A stretch of 60,252 nucleotides of DNA from NCBI GenBank assembly GCA_019637875.1, contig JAHBUW010000020.1, positions 1-60,252 of the forward strand, in the 5' to 3' direction. Within the stretch, counting starts at the first letter, position 1. Each line of letters opens with the position of its first letter. This DNA comes from Pseudobdellovibrionaceae bacterium (GTDB lineage: Bacteria; Bdellovibrionota; Bdellovibrionia; Bdellovibrionales; Bdellovibrionaceae). The notes beneath the pieces were generated by a model. The model saw only the letters and a list, made by a program, of their open reading frames with translations. It was not told the origin of the DNA and made no database searches. This document shows, one piece after another, positions 50,998-59,034 of the stretch. The position numbers and the translations under genes are program-made.

Positions 50998-51570
50998 ATG
51001 ACTTCCCTTCGCCGGTTACTTCAAGTCTCGATGCTCATGTTCTTGAGTGTTTCGGTGGACGCCCGCCAGCTGCGTGGCGACTGGGAAAGCTCCGGCGATC
51101 TGCCTTACATCTATACTCCCAAATATCCTTTCGCTTACGCCTGCCAGTTGGAAGTTTCGGACTTCCAGTTGCATTCGGTCGAGGGCGAAAACCGCCGCGT
51201 GTACGCGGTGGCGCAGGTGACATTGGATTCCGCGCGGAGTTCGGTTTCGGTCGAGGAGTTGCGTTGGGTGCCGGTCATCCGCGACTTCGATGCGGGCACC
51301 GATCGCGAGATCGTGGGGCCGCTGCCTTACGCGGTTCACGCGGGGCATGTGGGTCTGAGCTTCAATCAAATGCGGACGGGCGACGAAGTGACTCTGTACG
51401 CTTCGATCGGTTTGCAGGCGGGCGGCTTCGCCTTTGCCGACGACGGCCGGGCCACTTTCAAACGCACGGATAAAGTCCTCCGCACGAGCGCCGAGGTCGG
51501 CACCACCTCGGTCGCCGACGGCGAACGCCTCTATCGTCGTTTGTATGTGGAATGCGATAAAATCAAATAG
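50998..51570 (+). CDS. Secreted hypothetical protein
   Basis: From ATG 50998 the protein has 190 residues, a signal peptide (MTSLRRLLQVSMLMFLSVSVDA), and a beta-rich domain (VYAVAQVTLDSARSSVSVEEL, VTLYASIGLQAGGFAFADDGRA). Two Cys residues (YACQLEV and YVECDKIK) could form a disulfide joining both ends. No family is recognised. The in-frame upstream ATG at 50914 lies inside the preceding gene and is not preferred. It ends three bases before the convergent SH3-domain gene. Confidence 0.65.
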   Translation: MTSLRRLLQVSMLMFLSVSVDARQLRGDWESSGDLPYIYTPKYPFAYACQLEVSDFQLHSVEGENRRVYAVAQVTLDSARSSVSVEELRWVPVIRDFDAGTDREIVGPLPYAVHAGHVGLSFNQMRTGDEVTLYASIGLQAGGFAFADDGRATFKRTDKVLRTSAEVGTTSVADGERLYRRLYVECDKIK

Positions 51571-51573
51571 TCA

Positions 51574-52632
51574 TCACTGAACGGCGTCGGTCGCGCGTTC
51601 CGCGGACTCGCCCAATTGGACGTACCGTGTGCGGAGCTCGACGGGCGCGCGCACGTCCGCGCGGCGCGCGAGGTCCAGCGCCGCGAGCTTCACGAAGCCA
51701 TGTCCCTGACGGGCGCGGACATCCGCGAAGGCCGAATCGACACGCAAATTCGAGTCCAGATTGTTCAGTCCCGCCTGCAGTTTCCCCATGTCGGTGAAAC
51801 GCGAAAAGACGAACTTCGAGCGGCCGATGGCCTCGCAGTTTTCGCCGAGCCCTTTCGTTCGACGGTTGCTGCTCCAGTAGCAGATCTTGTCTCCATCCTT
51901 GCGGCTGAAGAGGACCATGTGCCCGGTCCCGTTCGCTCGATCGATCTTCACGATGTCGCCGGGTTTCGCCTCATTGATGTCGCGGAAGTTCTGGCCGCCC
52001 AGAAGTTCGATGACTTTTGCCGGCCCGTAACCGTTCGAGTTCCATACGTCGCGGAAAAGGCCCGAGTTGAGTGCCTTGCGGGCGTGTTCGGAGATGTCGA
52101 TGCGTCCTTGTTTATGCAGTTCCCCCAAAGTTTTCAGGAGGGCCGCGTGGGTCGCGGACGTGCAGTGCGATCTTTTCGATCCTTGAACGTTGATCTCGCC
52201 GTCGCGCTCGAGCTTCGCCCAGCCGACGGACTTCGTGAGCGTGAAGCCTCGACCGCGTCCGATCTCGTCGGTCTCGAGGCTTTTGGCGGTCGTGAGCATC
52301 AGCTGGCTGAGGTTCGCGGGCGTACGCGGGGTCGGGGAGGGCGTCGTCGCGCGATCCGCGCGGAGGTACTTCGTCCAGACGTAGCCCGTGCGCCCGCCAA
52401 GATCGACGCGCGAGTAGCCCGTCGGGTTGTGTTCGAGAATCCGTAGGGCGCGGCCGTTAGGCACGCATTCTGAAACCGCCGCGCCGGAGCGAGCTTGCGT
52501 GCGGACGTTCAAGCAAATGCGCCGGGGCGTTTCGACCTTGTGGACCACCGCGGTGGCGAACGCTTCGAATGAAAGGAGTGTGAAAAAGACGAGCGCGAGG
52601 GGCGCTGCTTGCGACCGGGTGTGTACCCACAT
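51574..52632 (-). CDS. Secreted SH3b-domain protein with a papain-like (NlpC/P60 or CHAP-type) C-terminal domain
   Basis: The 352-residue protein has a signal peptide (residues 1-27), an SH3b domain (about 35-92: RRICLNVRTQARSGAAVSEC, NPTGYSRVDLGGRTGYVWT) that commonly binds peptidoglycan, and a larger domain. In the larger domain, Cys in KRSHCTSATHAALLKTL and His in GDIVKIDRANGTGHMVLFS are placed like the catalytic Cys and His of NlpC/P60 or CHAP amidases. It may cleave peptidoglycan peptides. The family link is inferred from motif order. It may use the same promoter region as the exported protein at 52773-53192. Confidence 0.65.
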   Translation of the reverse strand: MWVHTRSQAAPLALVFFTLLSFEAFATAVVHKVETPRRICLNVRTQARSGAAVSECVPNGRALRILEHNPTGYSRVDLGGRTGYVWTKYLRADRATTPSPTPRTPANLSQLMLTTAKSLETDEIGRGRGFTLTKSVGWAKLERDGEINVQGSKRSHCTSATHAALLKTLGELHKQGRIDISEHARKALNSGLFRDVWNSNGYGPAKVIELLGGQNFRDINEAKPGDIVKIDRANGTGHMVLFSRKDGDKICYWSSNRRTKGLGENCEAIGRSKFVFSRFTDMGKLQAGLNNLDSNLRVDSAFADVRARQGHGFVKLAALDLARRADVRAPVELRTRYVQLGESAERATDAVQ

Positions 52633-52772
52633 TCAGACCTCCATGGTCAGTTCCCTTGTCCTCAATCGTTGCAAGTTCCGTTCATCCGCAGGCTCGTGAA
52701 TGGGCGGGCCTCGCGCGGGTTAAGGAACTCCGACCCGAGCCGATACTGATCAGCTGTCCAAAGCCTGGCCGT

Positions 52773-53192
52773 TTACGGTGTGCCCGTCTCCAGGGCTCCT
52801 TCAGAGCAGCCAATCGAAACCTGCGCGCCGTTGTCGGCGGGGTCGAAAAGGATTCCGACCCGGTGGAGCGCGCGATCCAAAGGACCCATGACGAAAAGAC
52901 CCTGGGCGATTTTGCGGCCGCCCTGGGTCCACGCGATGCCCAGCCAGGTGCCGTCCGCGATCACCTGCACGTCGTGCGCGCCGGTGGTGAAGGCGCGGGT
53001 TTCACCGCCGTGCGAACCTTCGGCTTTCAGGCTCGCTTGGAATTTCCAGCTTCCCTGGTCCGCGGGCACATCGTCCGCGACCAACAGGACTTCGCAGACA
53101 TAGGTGATCTCGGTCAGTTTTAGAGTCTGCGCTCCAGCGAACAGGGGCGCGGCAAACAAAAGCGAGGCAAAGACACGAAGGAATGTGTTCAT
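52773..53192 (-). CDS. Small secreted hypothetical protein
   Basis: From ATG 53192 the protein has 139 residues. A signal peptide (MNTFLRVFASLLFAAPLFAG) is followed by a beta-rich domain with VCEVLLVADDVPADQG, GGETRAFTTGAHDVQVIAD and VSIGCSEGA. The two Cys residues, near the first and last strands, could form one disulfide. No family is recognised. The gene is divergent from the aldo/keto reductase; the 107-base gap between them must hold both promoters. Confidence 0.65.
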   Translation of the reverse strand: MNTFLRVFASLLFAAPLFAGAQTLKLTEITYVCEVLLVADDVPADQGSWKFQASLKAEGSHGGETRAFTTGAHDVQVIADGTWLGIAWTQGGRKIAQGLFVMGPLDRALHRVGILFDPADNGAQVSIGCSEGALETGTP

Positions 53193-53299
53193 GAGCTTGC
53201 GCTTAGTGGAAGGGGGCGGGGTCTCCAATGGATAATGCGTGGGGTAATGTCATTTCCCGTTCCACAACGGTATAAGGAGGCTCTTTGAAAGGACCTCGT

Positions 53300-54265
53300 A
53301 TGGAATACCGTCGCCTTGGCAAATCCGGACTCAAAATTTCTCAGTTGTCTTTCGGTTCGTGGGTCACCTTCGGAAATCAGATGGACATCAAACCCGTCGT
53401 CGAGTCGATGGCGGTCGCGCGCGATCACGGCGTCAATTTTTTCGATAACGCCGAGGTCTACGCGGGCGGAAAATCCGAAGAGCTGATGGGCGCGGCGCTG
53501 AAAGAGCTGAAGTGGGCTCGTCACAGCTATTTGATTTCGACGAAGTTTTTCTGGGGGATTCACGACGGACCGAATACGAAAAATACGCTCAATCGCAAAT
53601 ATCTGCTCGAGGGGATGAACGCGAGCCTGAAGCGTTTGCAGCTCGATTACGTCGATCTGGTGTACTGTCACCGCGCCGATCCGCAAACGCCGCTGGAAGA
53701 GACCGTCTTCGCGATGCACGACCTGATCCAGCGCGGGCAAGCGCTGTACTGGGGAACTTCGGAGTGGACCGCGGACGAGATCCGCGGCGCCTGGTCGATC
53801 GCCGATAAGTACGGTTTGCACAAACCCATCGTCGAACAACCTCAGTACAATCTCTTTCACCGCGAGAAAGTCGAGAAAGAATTCGCGCGTCTTTACGATG
53901 AGGTGGGGTTGGGGCTCACGATCTGGAGCCCGCTCGCCAGCGGCATCCTGACCGGAAAATATCTGAACGGCATTCCCGAGCAGAGCCGGGGCGCCATGAT
54001 GGGCTGGGTCGGCGAAGAGGCAAAGAAGGCCGAGAAGATCGAGAAGACCAAGAAGTTCGTCGCGATCGCGCAAGAACTTGACGTGACGCCGGCGGCGCTC
54101 GCCATCGCTTGGTGTTCGTCAAATCCGCGGGTCTCGAGCGTGATCACGGGCGCGAGTCGCGTCTCGCAGGTCGGCGACAATATGAAGGCCTTGGCGGCGC
54201 TCCCGAAATTGACCATCGAGGTGCGGGAACGTTTAGAACAGATCTTCGGTGAAAACTCGAAGTAG
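53300..54265 (+). CDS. Aldo/keto reductase (AKR, Kv-beta-like)
   Basis: The protein (321 residues from ATG 53300) is an NADPH-dependent aldo/keto reductase with a TIM barrel. The catalytic tetrad is visible: Asp in [12 protein letters not shown], the following Tyr, Lys in YLISTKFF and His in VYCHRADP. The cofactor loop [15 protein letters not shown] and [14 protein letters not shown] match the subgroup related to potassium channel beta subunits and YghZ. AAAGGA lies six bases before the ATG; an in-frame TTG 15 bases upstream is not preferred. Substrate is unknown. Confidence 0.9.
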   Translation: MEYRRLGKSGLKISQLSFGSWVTFGNQMDIKPVVESMAVARDHGVNFFDNAEVYAGGKSEELMGAALKELKWARHSYLISTKFFWGIHDGPNTKNTLNRKYLLEGMNASLKRLQLDYVDLVYCHRADPQTPLEETVFAMHDLIQRGQALYWGTSEWTADEIRGAWSIADKYGLHKPIVEQPQYNLFHREKVEKEFARLYDEVGLGLTIWSPLASGILTGKYLNGIPEQSRGAMMGWVGEEAKKAEKIEKTKKFVAIAQELDVTPAALAIAWCSSNPRVSSVITGASRVSQVGDNMKALAALPKLTIEVRERLEQIFGENSK

Positions 54266-54326
54266 ACGTCTTGCCATCCGGGCTTTTTTAGTTCATGCTT
54301 GAAACATTCCTATCGCGGAGGTGCCT

Positions 54327-54404
54327 ATGAACAACAAAACTCAAAATCAAACTGAGATTGTGGTCAGCGCGTCCGCTCGTTCTTGCGAACAGCGCGGCGC
54401 CTGA
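54327..54404 (+). CDS. Candidate 25-aa leader peptide upstream of rsgA
   Basis: An ATG with a strong Shine-Dalgarno (CGGAGGTG, spacing 4-5) opens a 25-codon frame (MNNKTQNQTE, then IVVSASARSCEQRGA) that ends at TGA 54402-54404, 82 bases before rsgA. The ribosome-binding site is better than those of most genes nearby, so translation is likely. The 3' half of the frame contains a hairpin (around CGTTCTTGCGAAC), and competing hairpins follow the stop. A regulatory leader peptide is the simplest reading; a small functional protein is the alternative. Confidence 0.5.
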   Translation: MNNKTQNQTEIVVSASARSCEQRGA

Positions 54405-54472
54405 GGGCGTCTTTCGCTCAGTGAACGCCCGAATCTCAACATTTCAATTCTAAATCACTGAGTTTCCTTTTT
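54405..54472 (+). promoter_or_regulatory. Mutually exclusive hairpins (attenuator-like) before rsgA
   Basis: GGGCGT (54405-54410) can pair with ACGCCC (54425-54430). Alternatively CTCAGTGA (54417-54424) pairs perfectly with TCACTGAG (54455-54462), which is followed directly by TTTCCTTTTT. The two helices use overlapping sequence and cannot form together. The second has the look of a weak terminator with a 30-base loop. Together with the leader ORF this resembles transcription attenuation; the signal is unknown. Confidence 0.4.
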
Positions 54473-54486
54473 GAGGAGATTTCAGA

Positions 54487-55500
54487 ATGGCGATTTTATT
54501 CCGGGTCGTGACCGACTCGGGTTCGCATTACGGGGTCGTCGACCCCGACGGTGAATTTTGGCCCGCGCGACTGGCGGGTCGGTTTTTTAATATGGAAAAG
54601 TCCGCGCGCCCGGTCGTGGGTGACTGGGTGGAAGGACGTTTAGAGCCCGGTGGCTGGGTCTTCGTTGAAGAACGCCGGCCGCGCCAAACGCTCATCACGC
54701 GACGGGTGGGGCGTTTCGAAACGCAAGACCTCGCCGCGAACGTGGATCTGCTTTTGATCCTGAGTTCGCTGAACGAGGACTTCAATTTGAATCGTTTCGA
54801 CCGCTACCTTGCGCTCGCGCACCAGGCGGGCATCAAGGCGTGGATCGTGCTGACCAAGCTTGATCTCTGCACGGACGTCGCGACCTTTCGTGACGAAGCC
54901 CGCGCGCGTTTGGGTGGGGTGCCGCTTTACGCGGTCAGCGCCGAAACCGGCGAAGGGATCGCGGAGCTGGGGGAAGATCTCGCGCACGTGAGCCGGGCGG
55001 GCGGGACCATCGCGGTCCTGGGTTCGAGCGGGGTGGGAAAATCCACGCTCACGAACGTTTTGGTTCCGGAGGCGCGCATGAAAACGAGCGCGATCCGCGA
55101 ACACGACGGACGGGGGCGCCACACGACCACGCACCGTGAGATCTTGCGACTCGCGGACGGGGGCTGGTGGATGGACTCGCCCGGCTTGCGGGGACTGAAG
55201 CCCGAGTTCGGGACGGGCGAAGTGTCGGCCCACACCGAGGATCTGGAGGCTTTGATCCTCTCGTGCCGCTTCACCGACTGCGCGCACGTCGACGAACCCG
55301 GCTGTCGGGTCCGCGCCGCGATCGCGGAAGGCACTCTCGAGGAAGCGCGTTGGGAGAGTTTTTGGAAATTGAAGTCCGAAGAACTTCACCAAGAACGGAT
55401 GGAGGATCCCCTTGAGCGGCGCAAAGAGCGGGAACGTTTTCACCGGCAAGTTGCGGCGGCGACCGAGCACGCGAGGTTCCGGCGACGGGGCTTCAAATAA
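54487..55500 (+). CDS. rsgA: Ribosome small-subunit-dependent GTPase RsgA
   Basis: RsgA is a circularly permuted GTPase that helps 30S maturation. The 337-residue protein has the N-terminal OB-fold (VVDPDGEFWPARLAGRF, VVGDWVEGRL), G4 (VLTKLDLCTD) before G1 (GSSGVGKSTLTNVLVPE, about 179-195), and G3 (DSPGLRGLKPEF). A zinc-binding segment follows with CRFTDCAHVDEPGC near 259-272. The C-terminal helix is basic (ATEHARFRRRGFK). GAGGAG lies eight bases before the ATG, and a candidate leader peptide with alternative hairpins lies upstream. A terminator follows. Confidence 0.93.
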   Translation: MAILFRVVTDSGSHYGVVDPDGEFWPARLAGRFFNMEKSARPVVGDWVEGRLEPGGWVFVEERRPRQTLITRRVGRFETQDLAANVDLLLILSSLNEDFNLNRFDRYLALAHQAGIKAWIVLTKLDLCTDVATFRDEARARLGGVPLYAVSAETGEGIAELGEDLAHVSRAGGTIAVLGSSGVGKSTLTNVLVPEARMKTSAIREHDGRGRHTTTHREILRLADGGWWMDSPGLRGLKPEFGTGEVSAHTEDLEALILSCRFTDCAHVDEPGCRVRAAIAEGTLEEARWESFWKLKSEELHQERMEDPLERRKERERFHRQVAAATEHARFRRRGFK

Positions 55501-55502
55501 GA

Positions 55503-55526
55503 AAGGGGGCGTAAGCCCCCTTCTTT
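55503..55526 (+). terminator. Terminator after rsgA
   Basis: AAGGGGGC (55503-55510) and GCCCCCTT (55515-55522) form an eight-bp stem with a GTAA loop, followed by CTTT. The T tract is short, so efficiency is uncertain. Confidence 0.65.
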
Positions 55527-55530
55527 GATT

Positions 55531-55605
55531 GCGCTAGCTGCGCCAGCTGGTCCGTTGAGCTAGCTTCGCCAGCTGATTTACTGAGCTAGCTTCGCCAGCT
55601 GAGCG
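55531..55605. repeat. Three-copy 26-bp tandem repeat spanning the 3' end of the Rieske gene
   Basis: Units start at 55531, 55557 and 55583. Each contains (G/C)GCTAGCTTCGCCAGCTG-like sequence: GAGCTAGCTTCGCCAGCTGA in units 2 and 3, a slightly diverged form in unit 1. Unit 3 covers the last codons and stop of the Rieske gene (minus strand ...SWRS-stop), and units 1 and 2 are copies of this end downstream of the stop. Confidence 0.8.
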
Positions 55606-56650
55606 TCGTCTCTTTGACGGGGTGTTTGAATTCGGTGGCCGGGTCGGTTTCGAATTTGGTCCATTCGTCTTTCAGACGGAAGTACCACTTCGCTTGGGTG
55701 TCGGCGTCGTTGATCAGCATCAAGGTCGGATCCCACTTGAGGCCGTCTTGCTGTTGAGTCACGGCGTCTTGATCCTGTTTCAGGAAGACGCGCGCGAATT
55801 TGCGGATGAAGGGGCTCAGCAAAGTGAAAAACCACGAATCCCAGTAAACCATCTGCGTGATGCGGGTCAGCTTGTCGTTCACGGGAGTCAGCGCCGTGTA
55901 CGAATAGAAGTTGCGGGGGCCGACGACGACGTGTTCGGTGCGGGTCGCGGGCAATTGAAAGGAAATTTCGGTCGTGGGAGCGCCGCCCAACATCTTATAG
56001 GCTTTCGAGTTGGACGAAGGTTTGTGACGACTCATCTGAAAACCGAAAGGGATCGGACGGAAGGTTTTTTTCTTTTCGTAACTCGAGCGGCTCGAGCGCC
56101 AGAACCAGGATTTGTGAATGTAAGGGCCGTGCGCGGGATCCATCAGACCGATGACCGCGTGGTCGATGTGACACGGAAAATCGGCGTATTCGACGAAGCG
56201 CGGTTTCGCGTTCATCGGTAAAAAAGGAATGCGCGGAGGTTCGGGCGCAAGTTCACGGTCGAGCGTCGCTTGCGTGGCGCTGGCGGACTTGGGCGGCGTC
56301 AGGAAGACCCACACCATACCTTGGAATTCTTGGCAGTCGTACTGGCGCACTTTGATTTTACGGCAATCGAGTTTTTGATCCGTGGTCAGCGAGGGGATCG
56401 AGGTGCAGGTGCCTTGTTTGTCGAACGTCCAACCGTGGTAGGGGCATTCGACTTCGCCTTGGACCCAACGTCCGTAGGAAAGGGGAATTCCGCGGTGCGG
56501 GCAGATGTCGCGCAAGGCCGTGGGTTTTCCGTTCTCATCACGGAAAATCACGAGGGGCTCATCCGCGATCACGCGGTGGACCAGGGACTTCTCTTTGAGC
56601 TCGTCGGTGAGGCAGCCCAAATACCAGTGATTTTTCAGGATGGTTTCCAT
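55586..56650 (-). CDS. Rieske-type oxygenase (PAO/VanA-like)
   Basis: From ATG 56650 the protein has 354 residues. The Rieske [2Fe-2S] site is CPHRG (about 45-49) and CPYHGW (about 64-69). The C-terminal domain holds the mononuclear iron site: DHAVIGLMDPAHGPYIH near residue 160 provides the His residues, with an Asp further on. This architecture is shared by pheophorbide a oxygenase, vanillate demethylase and related oxygenases. Substrate is unknown. No ferredoxin reductase gene is adjacent. The first 51 codons of the longer frame (to 56803) are rejected: the ATG at 56650 begins METILKNHWYLG, the standard N terminus. Confidence 0.88.
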   Translation of the reverse strand: METILKNHWYLGCLTDELKEKSLVHRVIADEPLVIFRDENGKPTALRDICPHRGIPLSYGRWVQGEVECPYHGWTFDKQGTCTSIPSLTTDQKLDCRKIKVRQYDCQEFQGMVWVFLTPPKSASATQATLDRELAPEPPRIPFLPMNAKPRFVEYADFPCHIDHAVIGLMDPAHGPYIHKSWFWRSSRSSYEKKKTFRPIPFGFQMSRHKPSSNSKAYKMLGGAPTTEISFQLPATRTEHVVVGPRNFYSYTALTPVNDKLTRITQMVYWDSWFFTLLSPFIRKFARVFLKQDQDAVTQQQDGLKWDPTLMLINDADTQAKWYFRLKDEWTKFETDPATEFKHPVKETTLSWRS

Positions 56651-56660
56651 GCCCCGGGTT

Positions 56661-58193
56661 CTAGTGGGTGGGGGGCACGGGGTCAAAGCGGATTTTACGA
56701 GGGGCGGGCAGGCTGGCGCCGCGGTCCCAATAGATTCGTCGGTAGCCGAGTGCAAGGAGCTCCCGCGCAAGTTTTGGTGCATCCGTATCGTGAATTCCTT
56801 CACTCAAAATGACGAGCGCGTCGGACTCGGGCCGAGGTTCGCGGATCAACGCCAATTTTTCGCGCAAGGGGACGCCGCGGAGCTGGGGCGTGCGCACGAT
56901 GGAAGAACCTTGTCGCCAGGCAAGAGAGGCGGGGCGAAACACGATGGCGCCCGTGATGCGTAAATCTTTGTGGCGCTCGGGCGAGATGTCGATCACGCCG
57001 GGCAGGGAGTCAAAATACAGCGGCGGAGTCGGTGTGAATACGCGCAGCGCAGGTCGGGTTTGGCGTTTCTCGCGGAGAGTTTCGAGAGCGCCACGCCAGG
57101 CCGTCGTGGCCGCCGGGATTTCGACCGAGGCGCTTTGGACTTTGGCGGCCTCTTCGGGGCGACGGATCTTGACGGACTCTGCCGGTGCGGGTTGCGTTTC
57201 GATGTCCAGTCGGTTCGTGAGCCCGATCCACGCGATCCATCCGGTTTCGCGTGGATCGAACCACAGCCGTTGCACGAGCGTTTGCGCGCCGTCGACGCGC
57301 AAGATGCGTGCGAGTCCGATCACGAACGCGGTCTCGGCCGGTTTTTCGAAGCGGATCAAGCGAAGAGTGTCGCCCGGGGCGCAGGTTGTGGGGAGTGCGC
57401 GCGGCAGGAGCCGCATCTCTTCGCGCTCAAAAAAGGCGGCTTCGTCCGCGTCGAGGACGCGGTCGCCGCAGGTGCTGGTGGGCGGGGATTCGGCCGGGAA
57501 TAAGGCGTAGAAATTTTTGAGCCCCTGCGCCCCGGGATAGTACCAGTAAAGATTCATGTAGCCGCGCAGGCGGAGCTCACGCAGAAGATCGAAAATCCCC
57601 GCGTTGCGCAGATCGGGTGAATCCATGATCAGGACGAGCGGCGGTCCCGGCAGGGGTAGTTTTTCGAAGGCGAAGCGAGAGACGTCCTCGAAAGGAATCG
57701 GGCGGGCATCGGGGACTTCGAAGCGGGGACCTTCCCCGGTGCGTAAGTCGATGCGAACGTGCGGGACGGCGTTGACGGGAAGCTGCAAGAGCACCTCCGC
57801 GAGGCCAAGGCCGTCCGGAGCGAGCGTGCGCTCCAGCAAGAGCGGCGTGACTTCGACGCGGACGTGAATTTCCGATGAGCTTTCATTTTGTAGGGTCAGG
57901 CGCGCGCGTCCCCATACGATAGTTTGGTTTTTCGCGTTTCGTCGCGAGAGCGACAGATCCTGTCCCGTGCGTACACAATGTACGGACGGAAGGCGCCATA
58001 CGAGGGAGTGTTGCGAGGCGGCCTCGGCGCGTTGCTCTTCGGAGAGCTCGAGATTGAGAAGGACTCGTGCACCCGATTTCGAACAGGCGGAGGTCGCTTG
58101 CGGAACGGGAGCTTTCGCTTGGGCGGGGAGGCCGCCGAACATGAGCAGGAAGACGAGGACGAAGGCGAAATGAAAGAGGGCCGTTCTCTGCAT
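56661..58193 (-). CDS. Secreted protein with two degenerate rhodanese-like domains
   Basis: The 510-residue protein has a signal peptide (MQRTALFHFAFVLVFLLMFGGLPAQA). Two segments end in the same way: LLRELRLRGYMNLYWYYPGAQG (about residues 215-236) and LARELLALGYRRIYWDRGAS (about 477-496). Both recall the end of rhodanese domains (L...GY.N.Y.Y.GG...W), and each is preceded by a D-S/D-I-S-type strand (LIMDSPDLRNAG and GVIDISPERH). The catalytic Cys expected before the final helix is absent, so sulfur transfer is unlikely. It ends 10 bases before the Rieske start, so co-transcription is likely. I recognise no named family. Confidence 0.65.
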   Translation of the reverse strand: MQRTALFHFAFVLVFLLMFGGLPAQAKAPVPQATSACSKSGARVLLNLELSEEQRAEAASQHSLVWRLPSVHCVRTGQDLSLSRRNAKNQTIVWGRARLTLQNESSSEIHVRVEVTPLLLERTLAPDGLGLAEVLLQLPVNAVPHVRIDLRTGEGPRFEVPDARPIPFEDVSRFAFEKLPLPGPPLVLIMDSPDLRNAGIFDLLRELRLRGYMNLYWYYPGAQGLKNFYALFPAESPPTSTCGDRVLDADEAAFFEREEMRLLPRALPTTCAPGDTLRLIRFEKPAETAFVIGLARILRVDGAQTLVQRLWFDPRETGWIAWIGLTNRLDIETQPAPAESVKIRRPEEAAKVQSASVEIPAATTAWRGALETLREKRQTRPALRVFTPTPPLYFDSLPGVIDISPERHKDLRITGAIVFRPASLAWRQGSSIVRTPQLRGVPLREKLALIREPRPESDALVILSEGIHDTDAPKLARELLALGYRRIYWDRGASLPAPRKIRFDPVPPTH

Positions 58194-58248
58194 GACGGCC
58201 TCGGGATTTAGTCTTGACCCTCTGGCGGGGCAAGTTCAAATTACCCCG

Positions 58249-58905
58249 ATGGCGGGATCGCAGCTCCGGAACAACGCAATTGCAGGAATAAACAAAAAGG
58301 GCGGACTTTTAGTCTATCCGATTAAAAATAAGAAAGAGCCCGAGTCCATCTGGAGCGTGCTTTTCCCCCGTACGGAAATGCGCTGGTCCTGGGACGAGGA
58401 CGCCGACAATCGCGTGGGGCGCGTGTGGCTGTTGAAAGAAGAACTTTCGCGCTCGGGCGAGGTTGTCTACGGCAAGTGGTTCAAGGGGCGCGCGACATTT
58501 CTGTCCTTCGATGCTTTTAAAAACCTACGCGCCTATCTGCGGGAGGTCCCGCTTCGCCGTCCCGAAGCGCATCAGATGCTCGAAGTTCTGGAAATGGACT
58601 CGCCGCTTTCGACAAAACAGTTGAAGGTTGCGGTCGAGCTTCAGGGCCGCCTCTTCGAATCGACCTTCACGAAGGCCCAGAGGGAACTTTTCGAAAAACT
58701 AGAAATCGTCGGTTTCGGAGAAGTGGAAGACTCGGCCTTCCCTTCGATGGCGATCGGCGCTTCGAAACTCATCTTTGAAGAGTTGTGTTTAGCGAGCGAT
58801 GAAATCTCGTCGAGTGCGGCGGAAGAGTTTCTTCTAAACCTTTGGGGGGGGGAGCACCCTTTTATGCAATACGCTCACAAGATCCGTCGCAGATTTGATC
58901 CCTAA
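58249..58905 (+). CDS. AlkZ-related winged-helix protein (putative)
   Basis: From ATG 58249 the protein has 218 residues. It begins LRNNAIAGINKKGGLLVYPI and contains RVWLLKEELSRSGEVVYGKWFKGRATFLS, then a winged-helix-like part (PLSTKQLKVAVELQGRL, FTKAQRELFEKLEIVGFGE). The order of these segments follows proteins annotated as AlkZ-related, which share winged-helix DNA-binding domains with the AlkZ glycosylase. The key glycosylase residues cannot be confirmed. The frame extends to ATG 58192, whose CATG overlaps the divergent gene's start; neither start has a clear Shine-Dalgarno. Residues NKKGGLLVYPIKNKKE suggest a cytoplasmic protein. Confidence 0.55.
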   Translation: MAGSQLRNNAIAGINKKGGLLVYPIKNKKEPESIWSVLFPRTEMRWSWDEDADNRVGRVWLLKEELSRSGEVVYGKWFKGRATFLSFDAFKNLRAYLREVPLRRPEAHQMLEVLEMDSPLSTKQLKVAVELQGRLFESTFTKAQRELFEKLEIVGFGEVEDSAFPSMAIGASKLIFEELCLASDEISSSAAEEFLLNLWGGEHPFMQYAHKIRRRFDP

Positions 58906-58937
58906 GTTGTCTTTTCCTTAGTGCAAACACCGAATGA

Positions 58938-58966
58938 CTTGATGAAGGTCTGGCCTCTTCATCAAG
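58938..58966 (+). terminator. Hairpin after the winged-helix gene
   Basis: CTTGATGAAG (58938-58947) pairs perfectly with CTTCATCAAG (58957-58966) over a nine-base loop. No T tract follows at once (GTTTTATTTT appears about 15 bases on), so it may be a weak terminator or a regulatory hairpin. Confidence 0.4.
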
Positions 58967-59034
58967 AGTGTGTGAGCGTCGTTTTATTTTGAGCCGACGG
59001 CTTCAGTATGGGTTCTTTATTGTCGATGAGTTGA

